Part shown: in pieces, positions 6,956 through 14,683 of the stretch
Layout of the letters: each line of letters opens with the position of its first letter
Position numbering within the stretch: position 1 is the first letter of the stretch
Source: Planctomycetes bacterium UBA2386
Lineage (GTDB): Bacteria > Planctomycetota > UBA1135 > UBA2386
Length of the DNA: 28,670 nt
Direction: 5' to 3'
Assembly (NCBI GenBank): GCA_002343845.1
Contig: DDSQ01000134.1
Location: forward strand, 30,338 to 59,007
Notes under the pieces: generated by a model
Databases searched by the model: none
The model's input: only the letters and a program-made list of their open reading frames with translations
What the model was told of the DNA's origin: nothing
Program-made: the position numbers and the translations under genes

Positions 6956-8596
6956 ATGAACCCCCTGACCATCCCGTTCCTGCTGGCCGCGATCGGCGCG
7001 GCCAGTGCCCCCCAGCAACCGGGCGCCGATGCCGGGGCGCTGCAGCGCCGCACCTGGCAGGTCGGCGGCGACGAACGGCAGGCGCTCGTGCACGTGCCCG
7101 CCAACGCCGCGACGGAACCCTGCCCGCTCGTGCTGGTGTTTCACGGTCACGGTGGCCGCATGGAGCGCGCCGCGCGCAGCTTCCACCTGCACGAAGAATG
7201 GCCGGAGGCGATCGTCGTCTATCCGCAGGGCCTGCCGACCACGACCGCGCGCGACGCGGCCGGCGAACGTTCGGGTTGGCAACCGGCGGCCAATGCCGAG
7301 GGCGATCGCGACTTGCTGTTCGTCGATGCGATGCTCGCGAGCCTGCGCCAGGAACTGCGCGTCGACCCCAATCGCATCCACGCCACCGGCCACAGCAACG
7401 GCGGCGGCTTCTGCTACCTGCTGTGGGCCAGCCGCGGCGCGTCGTTCGCTTCGTTCGCGCCGTCGTCCGCGGGCGCTGGCGGCAAGCTGCGCGGCGACCA
7501 GCCGCCGCGGCCGATCCTGCACATCGCCGGCAAGGCCGACCAGGTGGTGCGCTTCGAACAGCAGCAGCGCACGATCGACGCGCTGATCGAGCGGCACGAT
7601 GCGGGTCCCGGCGAAGTCTGGCCCGAGGTACCCGGCGCGACCCGCCACCGGGCCGGCAACGGCGCCCACGTCGCCACCTGCATCCACGACGGCGGCCACG
7701 AGTTCCTCGCCTCGGCACCGGCCACCATCGCCGCGTTCTTCCGCGCAACACCGCGGCCCAACCCCTGGGTGCCGCCGGTCGTGCCCGGGCCCGGACTCGT
7801 GCACCACGTCTACGCGAGCGCGCGCGCCGGCACCGAAGTCGGCTACCACGTGTGGCTGCCGCCGGACTACCTCGATCGCGCGGAGGCGCGCTACCCGGTC
7901 GTCTACTGGCTGCACGGCAGCGGCGGCGGCGAGAACGGCATCGCGCCGGTCGCTGCGGCGTTCGCGGCCGCGATCGAGCGGAACGCGCTGCCGCCGGTGC
8001 TGCTGGTGTTGCCGAACGGACTGCCGAACGGCATGTGGTGCGACAACGTCGATGGCAGCACGCCCGTCGAGTCGATCCTGATCGGTGAGATCGTGCCGCG
8101 CATCGATCGTTTGTTCCGCACCGTCGCGACCCGCGACGGGCGCGCGTTCGTCGGCTTCAGCATGGGCGGCTACGGCGCCTTGCGGCTCGGCTTCGCGCAC
8201 CACGACCTGGTAGGCACCATCGCCTCGCTCGGCGGCGGCCCGCTGCAGCGCGAGTTGGTGGCGACGCCGCGCGCCGACGAGGCGCGCCGGCGCCAGGTGA
8301 TGCGCGACGTCTTCGGCGACGACATGGCGGAGTTCGTCGCGCGCAGCCCGTGGCGACTCGCCGAGCAGCACGCCGCAGCTGGGCGACAGAGCCTGCGCAT
8401 CCTGCAAGCGATCGGCACCGCCGACGAGACGCTGCCCGCGAACCGCGCCTTCCACGACCACCTGCAGGCGCTCGGCATCGCGCACGAGTACGTCGAACTC
8501 GCCGACACGGCGCACGAGCCGATGCGGACGCTGCGACGCCTCGACGACCGCCTGTGGCGACTGCTGCGCGACGGCTTCCCGGCCGCTGGCCGCTGA
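6956..8596 (+). CDS. Secreted protein with two tandem alpha/beta-hydrolase (esterase) domains
   Basis: Predicted 546 aa with an N-terminal signal-like stretch (MNPLTIPFLLAAIGAASA). The first hydrolase domain (about 30-265) resembles polyhydroxybutyrate depolymerase/feruloyl esterase proteins: LVFHGHGG, nucleophile motif ATGHSNGGG (Ser147), and likely Asp195 and His248 in AGKADQVVRF and DGGHEFLAS. The second (about 280-546) resembles the esterase D/CE1 family: YWLHGSGGGENG, GFSMGGYGALRLG (Ser402), and likely Asp490 (GTADETLP) and His520 (TAHEPM). Both triads look intact, so the protein may carry two active sites on ester-linked plant or polymer substrates. The actual substrate cannot be read from sequence. 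It lies divergent from the benzoyl-CoA operon with about 100 bases between them; supply of aromatic acids by a feruloyl-esterase-like activity is only a possibility. Confidence 0.85.
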   Translation: MNPLTIPFLLAAIGAASAPQQPGADAGALQRRTWQVGGDERQALVHVPANAATEPCPLVLVFHGHGGRMERAARSFHLHEEWPEAIVVYPQGLPTTTARDAAGERSGWQPAANAEGDRDLLFVDAMLASLRQELRVDPNRIHATGHSNGGGFCYLLWASRGASFASFAPSSAGAGGKLRGDQPPRPILHIAGKADQVVRFEQQQRTIDALIERHDAGPGEVWPEVPGATRHRAGNGAHVATCIHDGGHEFLASAPATIAAFFRATPRPNPWVPPVVPGPGLVHHVYASARAGTEVGYHVWLPPDYLDRAEARYPVVYWLHGSGGGENGIAPVAAAFAAAIERNALPPVLLVLPNGLPNGMWCDNVDGSTPVESILIGEIVPRIDRLFRTVATRDGRAFVGFSMGGYGALRLGFAHHDLVGTIASLGGGPLQRELVATPRADEARRRQVMRDVFGDDMAEFVARSPWRLAEQHAAAGRQSLRILQAIGTADETLPANRAFHDHLQALGIAHEYVELADTAHEPMRTLRRLDDRLWRLLRDGFPAAGR

Positions 8597-8782
8597 TCGG
8601 CCTCGCACCCGGCGGAACGACGGCCGCCCCCATGTCGGGATGCAATTCCGAGGGCCATTACCGGGTTGCTCTCTGCACGCAGGTCATGCCGTTGCGTCCG
8701 ATCCCACTGGCGACCGCAGGCCTCTCGCGTGCAACGAGCCATGGCAAGGCAGGCCGCCGAACGCGCAGCCCGTCGAGCGACC

Positions 8783-9026
8783 CGTTCGGGACTGATCCCT
8801 TGATTGTGCTCGCCCGGTCGACGGCCCACCGTTCCGCGACCCGACCGCGAGTCTCGTTCCTCACCCGGCCCTGGGGATACCGTCTTGGATGCGTGGCACG
8901 CCGGCGACGAGCCGGCGCGTCAGGGCATTCGTGCCTCGAAATCTGCATCGGTCACACTTCTCCCGAGAATCTTCTGCACGAGCACAGCCCTCTGCGCGAC
9001 CACAGCCAAGGGATCAGTCCCGAACG
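8783..9026. repeat. MITE-like element with 31-bp terminal inverted repeats
   Basis: The left arm (8783-8813) and the right arm (8996-9026, read on the minus strand) match at 28 of 31 positions. The outermost 20 bases, beginning CGTTCGGGACTG, are identical. Similarity stops abruptly outside 8783 and 9026, as expected for element ends. About 182 bases lie between the arms, with no transposase, and no clear target duplication was found. Each arm contains a smaller palindrome GGGA-CTGA-TCCC. It may be a non-autonomous transposable element or a dispersed genomic repeat; copy number in the genome would decide. Confidence 0.55.
8899..8917. repeat. GC-rich perfect hairpin inside the inverted-repeat element
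   Basis: CGCCGGC-GACGA-GCCGGCG, seven-base perfect arms with a five-base loop, lying near the middle of the 8783-9026 element. There is no T-run after it, so it is not a classical intrinsic terminator. In DNA this rich in G and C, a short hairpin can arise by chance. Confidence 0.4.
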
Positions 9027-9050
9027 AGAGCGGCTGGAGCCACGAGCCCG

Positions 9051-10277
9051 ATGACCACCACCACCCCCACCTCGCCGCGGCAGGTGCCCGGAACGCAGCG
9101 CGAACTCGGCACCTGGGACACCGGCCGCGCCGGGCCGACGTTGCTGGTGCTCGCGGGCATCCACGGCAACGAACCGGCCGGCGTGCTCGCGGTGCAGCGC
9201 GTGCTCGCCACCCTGCAGCAACACGACGTCGAACTGCGTGGCCGGATCGTGGCCTTGGCGGGCAACCTGCCGGCGCTGCTGCAGGAGCGACGGTATCTCA
9301 CGCGCGACCTCAATCGCGGCTGGATGCCGAAGGACATGGCCTCGTTGGCGGCGCGCGACCCGGTTGCGGACTCGCCCGAAGACGGCCAGCAGCGCGACCT
9401 GCTGCGCCGGTTCGAGCACACGGTGGCGACGTCGCGAGGCCCGGTCGTGTTCGTCGACCTGCACACCAGCTCGGCCGACGGGCCGCCGTTCCTGTGCCTC
9501 GCCGACACCATCGACAACCGCGACCTGGCGATGGCGACCGGAGTGCCGATCATCCTCGGCATCGAGGAGACGATCGACGGCGCGTCGCTCGAGTGGTTCA
9601 CCGGGCGCGGCATCGTCGCCATCGCGGCCGAGGGCGGCCGGCATCAGCACCCGGACACCGTCGGCAACCACGAAGCGCTGCTGTGGCTGCTGCTCGGCCA
9701 CCTCCGCATGGCGCCGGACCAGGTCGTGCAGGCGGACGCGCGCCGCGCTCACTTGCGGCGGGCGACGGCCGGCGTGCCGCCGATCGTGGAGATCGTCCAC
9801 CGGCACGCGATCACGCCAGCCGACAAGTTCGTGATGATGCCGGGGTTCGTGAACTTCCAGCGGATCGCGAAGGGCACGCTGCTGGCGAACGACCGGAACG
9901 GCGCGATCCACGCCGACCAGGACTGCCACATGCTGTTGCCGCTCTACCAGGCACTGGGCGACGACGGCTACTTCCTGGCGCGACCGGTGCGGCGGTTCTG
10001 GCTCGAAGTGGCGCGCTGGCTGCGTCGGGCGCGGCTGTTCCGCATCGTGCACTGGTTGCCGGGGGTGCGGCGCGACCCCGAGGACCCGCTGACGATCCTC
10101 GTGAACCCGGTGGTGGCGCGGTGGTTCGTCACCGAGATCTTCCATCTGCTGGGCTACCGCCGGCAGCGCCAGCGCAACGGCAGGCTGGCGTTCACGCGCC
10201 GGTGGTCGTTGCCGGCGAACGCGCAGCTCGTGCCCCTTCGAGCCCCGCGCGACACTACACGATCGGCTGCCGACTGA
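9051..10277 (+). CDS. Succinylglutamate desuccinylase/aspartoacylase-family zinc hydrolase
   Basis: Predicted 408 aa. The N-terminal half is an M14-like zinc deacylase fold of the AstE/AspA family. LAGIHGNEPAGVLA supplies two zinc ligands (His38, Glu41) and VFVDLHTSSADG the third (His138). LTRDLNRGWMP is the substrate-binding Arg/Asn region. VEIVHRHAI and MPGFVNFQRIAKGTLLA resemble the beta-rich C-terminal part of the family. Members remove acyl groups from N-acyl amino acids, but the substrate here is not defined by context. The C-terminal 90 residues are unusually rich in Arg and Trp and may be an extra segment. The ATG at 9051 has GGAG eleven bases upstream, just outside the inverted-repeat element. 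Confidence 0.82.
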   Translation: MTTTTPTSPRQVPGTQRELGTWDTGRAGPTLLVLAGIHGNEPAGVLAVQRVLATLQQHDVELRGRIVALAGNLPALLQERRYLTRDLNRGWMPKDMASLAARDPVADSPEDGQQRDLLRRFEHTVATSRGPVVFVDLHTSSADGPPFLCLADTIDNRDLAMATGVPIILGIEETIDGASLEWFTGRGIVAIAAEGGRHQHPDTVGNHEALLWLLLGHLRMAPDQVVQADARRAHLRRATAGVPPIVEIVHRHAITPADKFVMMPGFVNFQRIAKGTLLANDRNGAIHADQDCHMLLPLYQALGDDGYFLARPVRRFWLEVARWLRRARLFRIVHWLPGVRRDPEDPLTILVNPVVARWFVTEIFHLLGYRRQRQRNGRLAFTRRWSLPANAQLVPLRAPRDTTRSAAD

Positions 10278-10391
10278 CCGCCGTCGCGCGCTCGTGCGGA
10301 CTACCGCCGAGGCGTGGTCCGGCGGTCGCGGCCGAGCACGGCGGAGGTTCGGCCAAGCGCAGGCTTGCACGGGAACGGCCATCCCACTATA

Positions 10392-10406
10392 TGAGATTGC
10401 GTCTCA
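10392..10406. promoter_or_regulatory. Fur-like palindrome (TGAGA-N5-TCTCA) upstream of the flavin operon
   Basis: TGAGATTGCGTCTCA, a perfect five-base inverted repeat with five bases between, lies 18 bases before the apbE ATG in a locally AT-rich stretch (10388-10415). It matches the 7-1-7 Fur pattern TGAGAAT-N-ATTCTCA at 12 of 14 positions, and it also fits the TGA-N9-TCA form recognised by some Rrf2-type iron regulators. The position would let a repressor block the promoter. No regulator gene is nearby, so the identity of the binding protein is inferred. Confidence 0.5.
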
Positions 10407-10424
10407 ATAGTAGTAGTGGCCCTC

Positions 10425-11402
10425 ATGCTGCGCACCATCCTCGCTGCCCTCGTCACCGTGTCGGCCGTCCCGGCCCAGGCCGCGGTCGAACGCACCGTCG
10501 CGGCGATGGGCACGTGGCTGGACCTGCGCGTGTCGGCGGCGGACCGCGCCAGCGCGCTCTCGGCGAGCGAGGCCGCCGTGCAGGCCGTTGCCGCCGTCGA
10601 GGCGCGCCTCTCCACCTGGCGGCCGGACAGCGAGGTGTCGCTCGCCAACCAGGCGCCGCCGCGGACCCCGTTCGCACTCAGCCCGGCGACCGCCGACGAC
10701 GTCCGCATGGCCCTTCGGTTCGCCAGCGCCTCCGAGGGCACGTTCACTCCGGGCCTCGGCGCGCTCATCGACGCTTACGGCCTGCGCGGCGCTCGCCGAT
10801 GGCCAGGACCGACGGAGCTGGCGGCGGCGCGCGGTCAGTCGGCCGCGAGCGCGATCGCCCTGGACGGCGAGTCGTTGGTGCGCTCGTCGCCCACGGCCTG
10901 GTTGTCGACCGACGCCATCGCCAAGGGCATCGCGCTGCGGCACGCGGCTGCGGCCGTTCGCGCGGCCGGCGCAACCGCCCGACTCGACTTCGGCGGGCAG
11001 TGGCTCGTCGAAGGCGGCAGCACCGAGTGGATCGCCGTCGCGCATCCCGATCACCGCGACCAGGTCGTGGCGACGATCGCGTTGCTGCCCGGTCGTTCGG
11101 CGGCGACGTCGGGCAACGGCGAACGTCGCGCGATCGTCGATGGCCGGCCGCACGGTCATCTGCTCGATCCGCGCACCGGCACCTTCGCCGACGACTTCGG
11201 CAGCGTCACGGCGGTGGCGACGGATCCCGCGCTGGCGGATGCCGCGGCCACGGCGCTGTTCGTCGCCGGCCCGGCGGCGGGACCCGCGCTCGCCGCACGA
11301 CTCGGCGTCGAAGCCCTGTTCGTCGTCCGCGTCACCGACGCGACCGTCCGCTGCGTCGCCACACCCGGCCTCGGCATGCGCCCCACCTCCCCGCACCCAT
11401 GA
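10425..11402 (+). CDS. apbE: FAD:protein FMN transferase (ApbE)
   Basis: Predicted 325 aa with an N-terminal export signal (LRTILAALVTVSAVPAQA). ApbE transfers FMN from FAD onto a Ser/Thr of periplasmic flavoproteins. Family landmarks in order are AAMGTWLDLRV, EGTFTPGLGALIDAYGL, STDAIAKGIALRHAA, LDFGGQWLVEGG, GHLLDPRTGTFADDFGSVTA and DPALADAAATALFVAG; the last corresponds to the metal-binding ADxxxT region. The likely substrate is the FMN-binding protein encoded two genes downstream. No clear Shine-Dalgarno site is present. ATG 10425 was preferred over GTG 10416 because it gives a cleaner signal peptide. The stop overlaps the porin start by four bases. Confidence 0.92.
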   Translation: MLRTILAALVTVSAVPAQAAVERTVAAMGTWLDLRVSAADRASALSASEAAVQAVAAVEARLSTWRPDSEVSLANQAPPRTPFALSPATADDVRMALRFASASEGTFTPGLGALIDAYGLRGARRWPGPTELAAARGQSAASAIALDGESLVRSSPTAWLSTDAIAKGIALRHAAAAVRAAGATARLDFGGQWLVEGGSTEWIAVAHPDHRDQVVATIALLPGRSAATSGNGERRAIVDGRPHGHLLDPRTGTFADDFGSVTAVATDPALADAAATALFVAGPAAGPALAARLGVEALFVVRVTDATVRCVATPGLGMRPTSPHP

Positions 11403-12646
11403 ACGCGACTCCCTGTTTCTCCCTCGCGCGCGCCGCCGCCTTGGCAGCCGTATGCGCATCCCTTGGCGCCCAAGAGACGATCGAGCAGAGGCTCGACCGG
11501 ATCGAACGCGAGAATCGCGAACTGAAGGCCCGGGTCGACGCGTTCGGCGCAGCCGCCGGCACCTCGACGGTCCCCGACGACACTCCCGGCTTCCGCAAGA
11601 TCTACGCGACCGACCACGGCGTGTCATTGGCCGGCTATGGCGAGCTGCTGTTCACGCAGAACAGCGGCCGCACCGACGTCGCCGACGCACTGCGCACGGT
11701 GCTCTACTTCGGCTACCGGTTCGACGAGCGGTGGCTGTTCCACAGCGAGATCGAACTCGAGCACGGCACGACGACCGACTCGTCCGGCACGACCAGCAGT
11801 GGCGGCGAGGTGTCCTTGGAGTTCGGCTACCTCGAGTACGAGGCGTGCGAGAACCTGGCCCTGCGCGCAGGCATGGTCCTGGTGCCGGTCGGGCTCGTGA
11901 ACGAGCAGCACGAGCCGACCCTGTTCCTGCCCGCGCAGCGCGCCCAGACCGAGAACCGCATCCTGCCGACGACGTGGCGTGAACTCGGCGTCGAGGCGGT
12001 CGCCACGTTCGGCGACTGCGAGGCGAAGTGGTTCGTTGGCACCGGCCTCGACGGCGAGGAGTTCGCGGCGTCCGGCTATCGCGGCGGTCGCCAGAAGGGC
12101 AATCGCGTCGCCGCCGACGACATCGCCACCGCGCTGCGGTTCGACGTGCAGCCGTGCGACGCGCTGACGTTGGGCGCGTCGGGCTTCTACCAGCGCGCCG
12201 GCCAGGACGGGTTGCGCGGCACCACGCCGATCCCCGAACTCGACACCGTGATCGCCGAAGCCCATGCCGACTGGCGGCCGGGGCCCTGGATCGTGCGTGG
12301 CCTCGTCGCGAGCGGCTGGAACGATGACGCTGGCGCGTTCGCCGGCGCGACCGGGCGGAACCTCGCCGAACGGCTGTTCGGCGCCTACGCCGAAATCGGC
12401 CTCGACGTGGCGCCGTGGTTGTGCCGCGACAGTTCCGCGGCGGTGATCCCGTTCGTCCGTTACGAGCGCATCGACACGCAGGCCGACATGCCGGCGGGGA
12501 TCGCGGCGAACGCGGCGAACGACAGCAACATCTTCACTCTCGGCCTGCACGTGCGACCGATCGAGCGGATCGTGTTCAAGGTCGACTTCGAAGCGTGGGA
12601 CGACAGCTTCGACCGCCTGAACCTGGCGATGGGCTATGTCTTCTAG
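11399..12646 (+). CDS. Outer-membrane beta-barrel porin with N-terminal coiled coil
   Basis: Predicted 415 aa. A signal peptide (ending near SLGAQ) is followed by a short heptad-like coiled coil (TIEQRLDRIERENRELKARV), a pattern common in OprO/OprP-like and related porins. The remainder is made of alternating beta strands with aromatic girdles, for example VSLAGYGELLFTQNS and LRTVLYFGYRFDERWLFHSE. It ends in aromatic GYVF, the usual C-terminal signal for outer-membrane insertion. The substrate cannot be assigned. Translation is coupled to apbE by a four-base overlap and its end overlaps the FMN-binding gene by eleven bases, so it probably serves the same process, for instance passage of iron or an electron acceptor. 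Confidence 0.8.
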   Translation: MNATPCFSLARAAALAAVCASLGAQETIEQRLDRIERENRELKARVDAFGAAAGTSTVPDDTPGFRKIYATDHGVSLAGYGELLFTQNSGRTDVADALRTVLYFGYRFDERWLFHSEIELEHGTTTDSSGTTSSGGEVSLEFGYLEYEACENLALRAGMVLVPVGLVNEQHEPTLFLPAQRAQTENRILPTTWRELGVEAVATFGDCEAKWFVGTGLDGEEFAASGYRGGRQKGNRVAADDIATALRFDVQPCDALTLGASGFYQRAGQDGLRGTTPIPELDTVIAEAHADWRPGPWIVRGLVASGWNDDAGAFAGATGRNLAERLFGAYAEIGLDVAPWLCRDSSAAVIPFVRYERIDTQADMPAGIAANAANDSNIFTLGLHVRPIERIVFKVDFEAWDDSFDRLNLAMGYVF

Positions 12647-13169
12647 GCGCTTGTTCGCGGTCGTCGGCGCGCTCGCCGTCGCGTTCGGCGCAGAGCTCGC
12701 CGCCCAGGCGATCACCGAGGCCGAGGCGCTCGCGCTCGCGTGCCCCGGCGCTTGCTGGCGGCGCGAGGAACTCGAACTGACGACTGCGCAGCGGACCGCG
12801 GTCGGCGCGGCGGCCGGACAGGCGGCGCCGGCCCGGATCGTGCGTCACGTTGCGACCAAGGACGGCGCCGTCGTCGCCATCGCCTGGGTCGACTCGCGCA
12901 CGGTGCGAACGCACGGCCAGACGCTCCTCGTCGTCGTCGATCCCAAGGGCACCGTGCGGCGCGTCGAGTTGCTCGCGTTCGACGAGCCGAAGCGTTACCG
13001 GCCGCGGGCCGAGTTCTTCGCTGCCTTCGTGGGGCGTTCGCTGGACGACGAACTGCGGCTGCGGCGCGCGATCAAGCCGATCGCCGGGGCGACGATGAGT
13101 GCGGTAGCGGCGGTCGCCGCCGTGCGCACGGTGCTGGCCGCGCACGCGGTCTTGCCGGTGGCGCGATGA
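12636..13169 (+). CDS. Exported FMN-binding-domain protein (ApbE substrate)
   Basis: Predicted 177 aa with a signal peptide (RLFAVVGALAVAFGAELAAQ). The domain matches the short FMN_bind family found in NqrC, RnfG and stand-alone extracytosolic flavoproteins. A central segment (DGAVVAIAWVDSRTVR, then LLVVVDPKGTVRRVELLAF) is followed by RAIKPIAGATMSAVAAV. The GATMS core fits the flavinylation consensus [S/T]GATxS, with Thr153 as predicted FMN attachment residue, although Ala replaces the first Ser/Thr. It should carry electrons at the outer face of the cytoplasmic membrane. The cysteine pair CPGAC lies near residues 36-40; its role is unknown. It overlaps the porin gene by eleven bases and the next gene by four. 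Confidence 0.82.
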   Translation: MSSRRLFAVVGALAVAFGAELAAQAITEAEALALACPGACWRREELELTTAQRTAVGAAAGQAAPARIVRHVATKDGAVVAIAWVDSRTVRTHGQTLLVVVDPKGTVRRVELLAFDEPKRYRPRAEFFAAFVGRSLDDELRLRRAIKPIAGATMSAVAAVAAVRTVLAAHAVLPVAR

Positions 13170-13594
13170 CGCCGGCGCTGCGGCGCTGGACGTGGGCAAC
13201 GACCGCGGCTGTGGTGGCTACCGGCGGCGTGTTCGCATGGATGGCGTACGGAATGACGCCCGCAGACCCGTTCGCCGCGGTCAACCACCCCTGGCAGCCG
13301 GCGACGCTGCACGCGCACGTGCTCACGGCCGCACTCTGGCTCGTGGTGTTCGGCGCCCTGTGGCCCGCGCACATCGTTCCGAACCTGCGGGCCAGGGCGC
13401 CGGCGCGCCGCCGTTCGGGACTCGCCGTCCTGGCGTCGGCGATCGCCATGGCCAGCAGCGGCTACCTGCTGCAGGTCTCGGTCGACGACACGTGGCGCTC
13501 GGCGTGGTGCGCCGCGCATCTCGTCGCCTCGGCGGTGTTCGTCGTACTGCTGATCGTGCACCTGCTCGCCGGCCGCCGCGTCGCAACCCGCTGA
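13166..13594 (+). CDS. Small four-helix membrane protein, cytochrome b-like (DUF4405-type)
   Basis: Predicted 142 aa with four membrane segments, about residues 10-32, 47-70, 84-106 and 112-136. Histidines sit in or at the helices in positions suited to haem ligation: His49 and His51 (LHAHVL), His69 (WPAHIV), His118 (CAAHLV) and His132 (VHLLAG). This matches the general form of DUF4405/PepSY-like quinol-oxidising membrane proteins that pass electrons to extracytosolic flavoproteins, but the family call is by pattern only. The ATG at 13166 overlaps the FMN-binding gene by four bases, making it the last gene of the flavin operon. It is convergent with the gene at 13623, with 28 bases between stops. 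Confidence 0.7.
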   Translation: MTPALRRWTWATTAAVVATGGVFAWMAYGMTPADPFAAVNHPWQPATLHAHVLTAALWLVVFGALWPAHIVPNLRARAPARRRSGLAVLASAIAMASSGYLLQVSVDDTWRSAWCAAHLVASAVFVVLLIVHLLAGRRVATR

Positions 13595-13622
13595 CGCTGG
13601 CGAACGGAGCCGACGCCGACGC

Positions 13623-14609
13623 TCACTTCGTGGCGGCCTTCGGCACGACGCGCGGCCCGATGTACTCGGTCGCCACCACCACATCGTCGAACCACACCCG
13701 GTTCTGCGTCGCCGTGCCCAGGGCCGCGTACTCGTCCGACACGTACCACAGCAGCGCGACTTCGTTCACCTGCAGGGTCGCATCGGTGCGGAACGAGAAG
13801 CCGCGGAACGGCTGCGGGTCGGTGTTCTTCGGCCCCGAGGTCACGAACACGTTGCGCGACCAGCTGCCGACCGGCACGCCCGGCCCGTAGCGGCCGACTT
13901 CGACGCCATCGATCCAGAACGCCATCGCGCCGTCGTGCTGCCCGACCGTGTTGGCCTGCAGCATCGCCTCGACGCAGATCCAGCGGTCCTTTGGCGCCTC
14001 TGCCTGGCCGTCGGGCGTGAAGCTGTTGCCGTAGTAGTCGTTCTCCTTCGTCGTCTCGGTGCCGTCGTCGTTGCGGCCCGGCGCCGGTCCCGGGTTGTTC
14101 CAGCCGCGCATCTCGTGCCAGTAGGCGTAGAACCGCCAACGACCGCGCAGCGGCTCGATGCCGGTCCAGAAGCCACGGTCGCCGGGCGGCGCGGCTCCCG
14201 CGCGGCCGTCGAAACCCGGCGCGAGCGCGCGCAGCTTGACGAAGTGGTGCGGCCACACGGTGTCCGGCGCGAAGCGGCAGTAGAAACGCACGAACAGCCG
14301 GTCCTCGCCCTTCGGCAGGCGCAGCGCGAGTTCTCCGCCCTGGTCCTTGCCCTTGGTCGCGGTGGCCTGCGCGCACCGCTTCCCGCCGTGTGCGAACGCC
14401 GCGTCGTCGACGACGGTGAAGATGCCGCGATGCCGCACCTGCCAGCCGTCGAGACCGTTCTCGAAGCCGCTGGCGAAGCGCACCGCCGGATCGGCGGCGA
14501 TGCCGGCGTCGCCGACGTAGCGGGCGGCAAGACCCGCCGCGGGCGGCTTCGGCGGGGCCGCCGGCGGTTCCTGCGGCAAGCACAAGGCGAGCACCAGGGC
14601 GAACGACAT
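13623..14609 (-). CDS. Exported protein, probable jelly-roll (lectin/polysaccharide-lyase-like) fold
   Basis: Predicted 328 aa with a short hydrophobic N-terminus (MSFALVLALCLP) and a Pro/Ala-rich linker. The main part begins FENGLDGWQVRHRG and is dominated by beta-strand-like segments with many aromatic residues (LFVRFYCRFAPD, WRFYAYWHEMRGW, GAMAFWIDGVEVGRYG). It ends in a strand common to secreted planctomycete proteins with a concanavalin-like fold (RVWFDDVVVATEYIGP). No catalytic motif was recognised. Carbohydrate binding or cleavage is a reasonable guess only. It is followed on the same strand, 74 bases upstream, by an SGNH hydrolase gene that may belong to the same unit. Confidence 0.65.
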   Translation of the reverse strand: MSFALVLALCLPQEPPAAPPKPPAAGLAARYVGDAGIAADPAVRFASGFENGLDGWQVRHRGIFTVVDDAAFAHGGKRCAQATATKGKDQGGELALRLPKGEDRLFVRFYCRFAPDTVWPHHFVKLRALAPGFDGRAGAAPPGDRGFWTGIEPLRGRWRFYAYWHEMRGWNNPGPAPGRNDDGTETTKENDYYGNSFTPDGQAEAPKDRWICVEAMLQANTVGQHDGAMAFWIDGVEVGRYGPGVPVGSWSRNVFVTSGPKNTDPQPFRGFSFRTDATLQVNEVALLWYVSDEYAALGTATQNRVWFDDVVVATEYIGPRVVPKAATK

Positions 14610-14683
14610 GGCGCGAGATCCTACCCGCGTGGCCCGGACCCCGAGTCAGGCCGCCACGTCGCGCGCGACACCCCGACGCACGA

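Larger units (their letters stand above)
8597..9050. other. 454-base non-coding gap holding an inverted-repeat element
   Basis: No convincing gene is visible between the esterase and the next hydrolase. The stretch holds the 31-bp inverted repeats described separately (8783-9026) and a GC-rich hairpin at 8899-8917. A 20-codon open frame starting at the ATG at 8742 ends inside the left arm of the repeat (its last residues read RSGLIP) and is not credible on its own. The promoter of the downstream gene may lie in the last 100 bases, but no clear -35/-10 pair was recognised. Confidence 0.6.

Noticed and set aside
4658..8608. A very long minus-strand open frame of more than 1300 codons running through oah and back across the had and esterase genes.
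   Set aside because: Only the last 371 codons form a recognisable protein (Oah). The rest is low-complexity, Arg/Ala/Gly-rich antisense of real genes, as expected in very GC-rich DNA.
8742..8804. A 20-codon peptide ending RSGLIP, whose end lies in the left inverted-repeat arm.
   Set aside because: It is too short, has no ribosome site, and its tail is simply the translation of the repeat; the other arm gives a similar peptide on the opposite strand.
10354..10367. CAAGC-GCAG-GCTTG hairpin after the zinc hydrolase gene as an intrinsic terminator.
   Set aside because: The arms are only five bases and there is no T-run; the evidence is too weak to list it as a feature.
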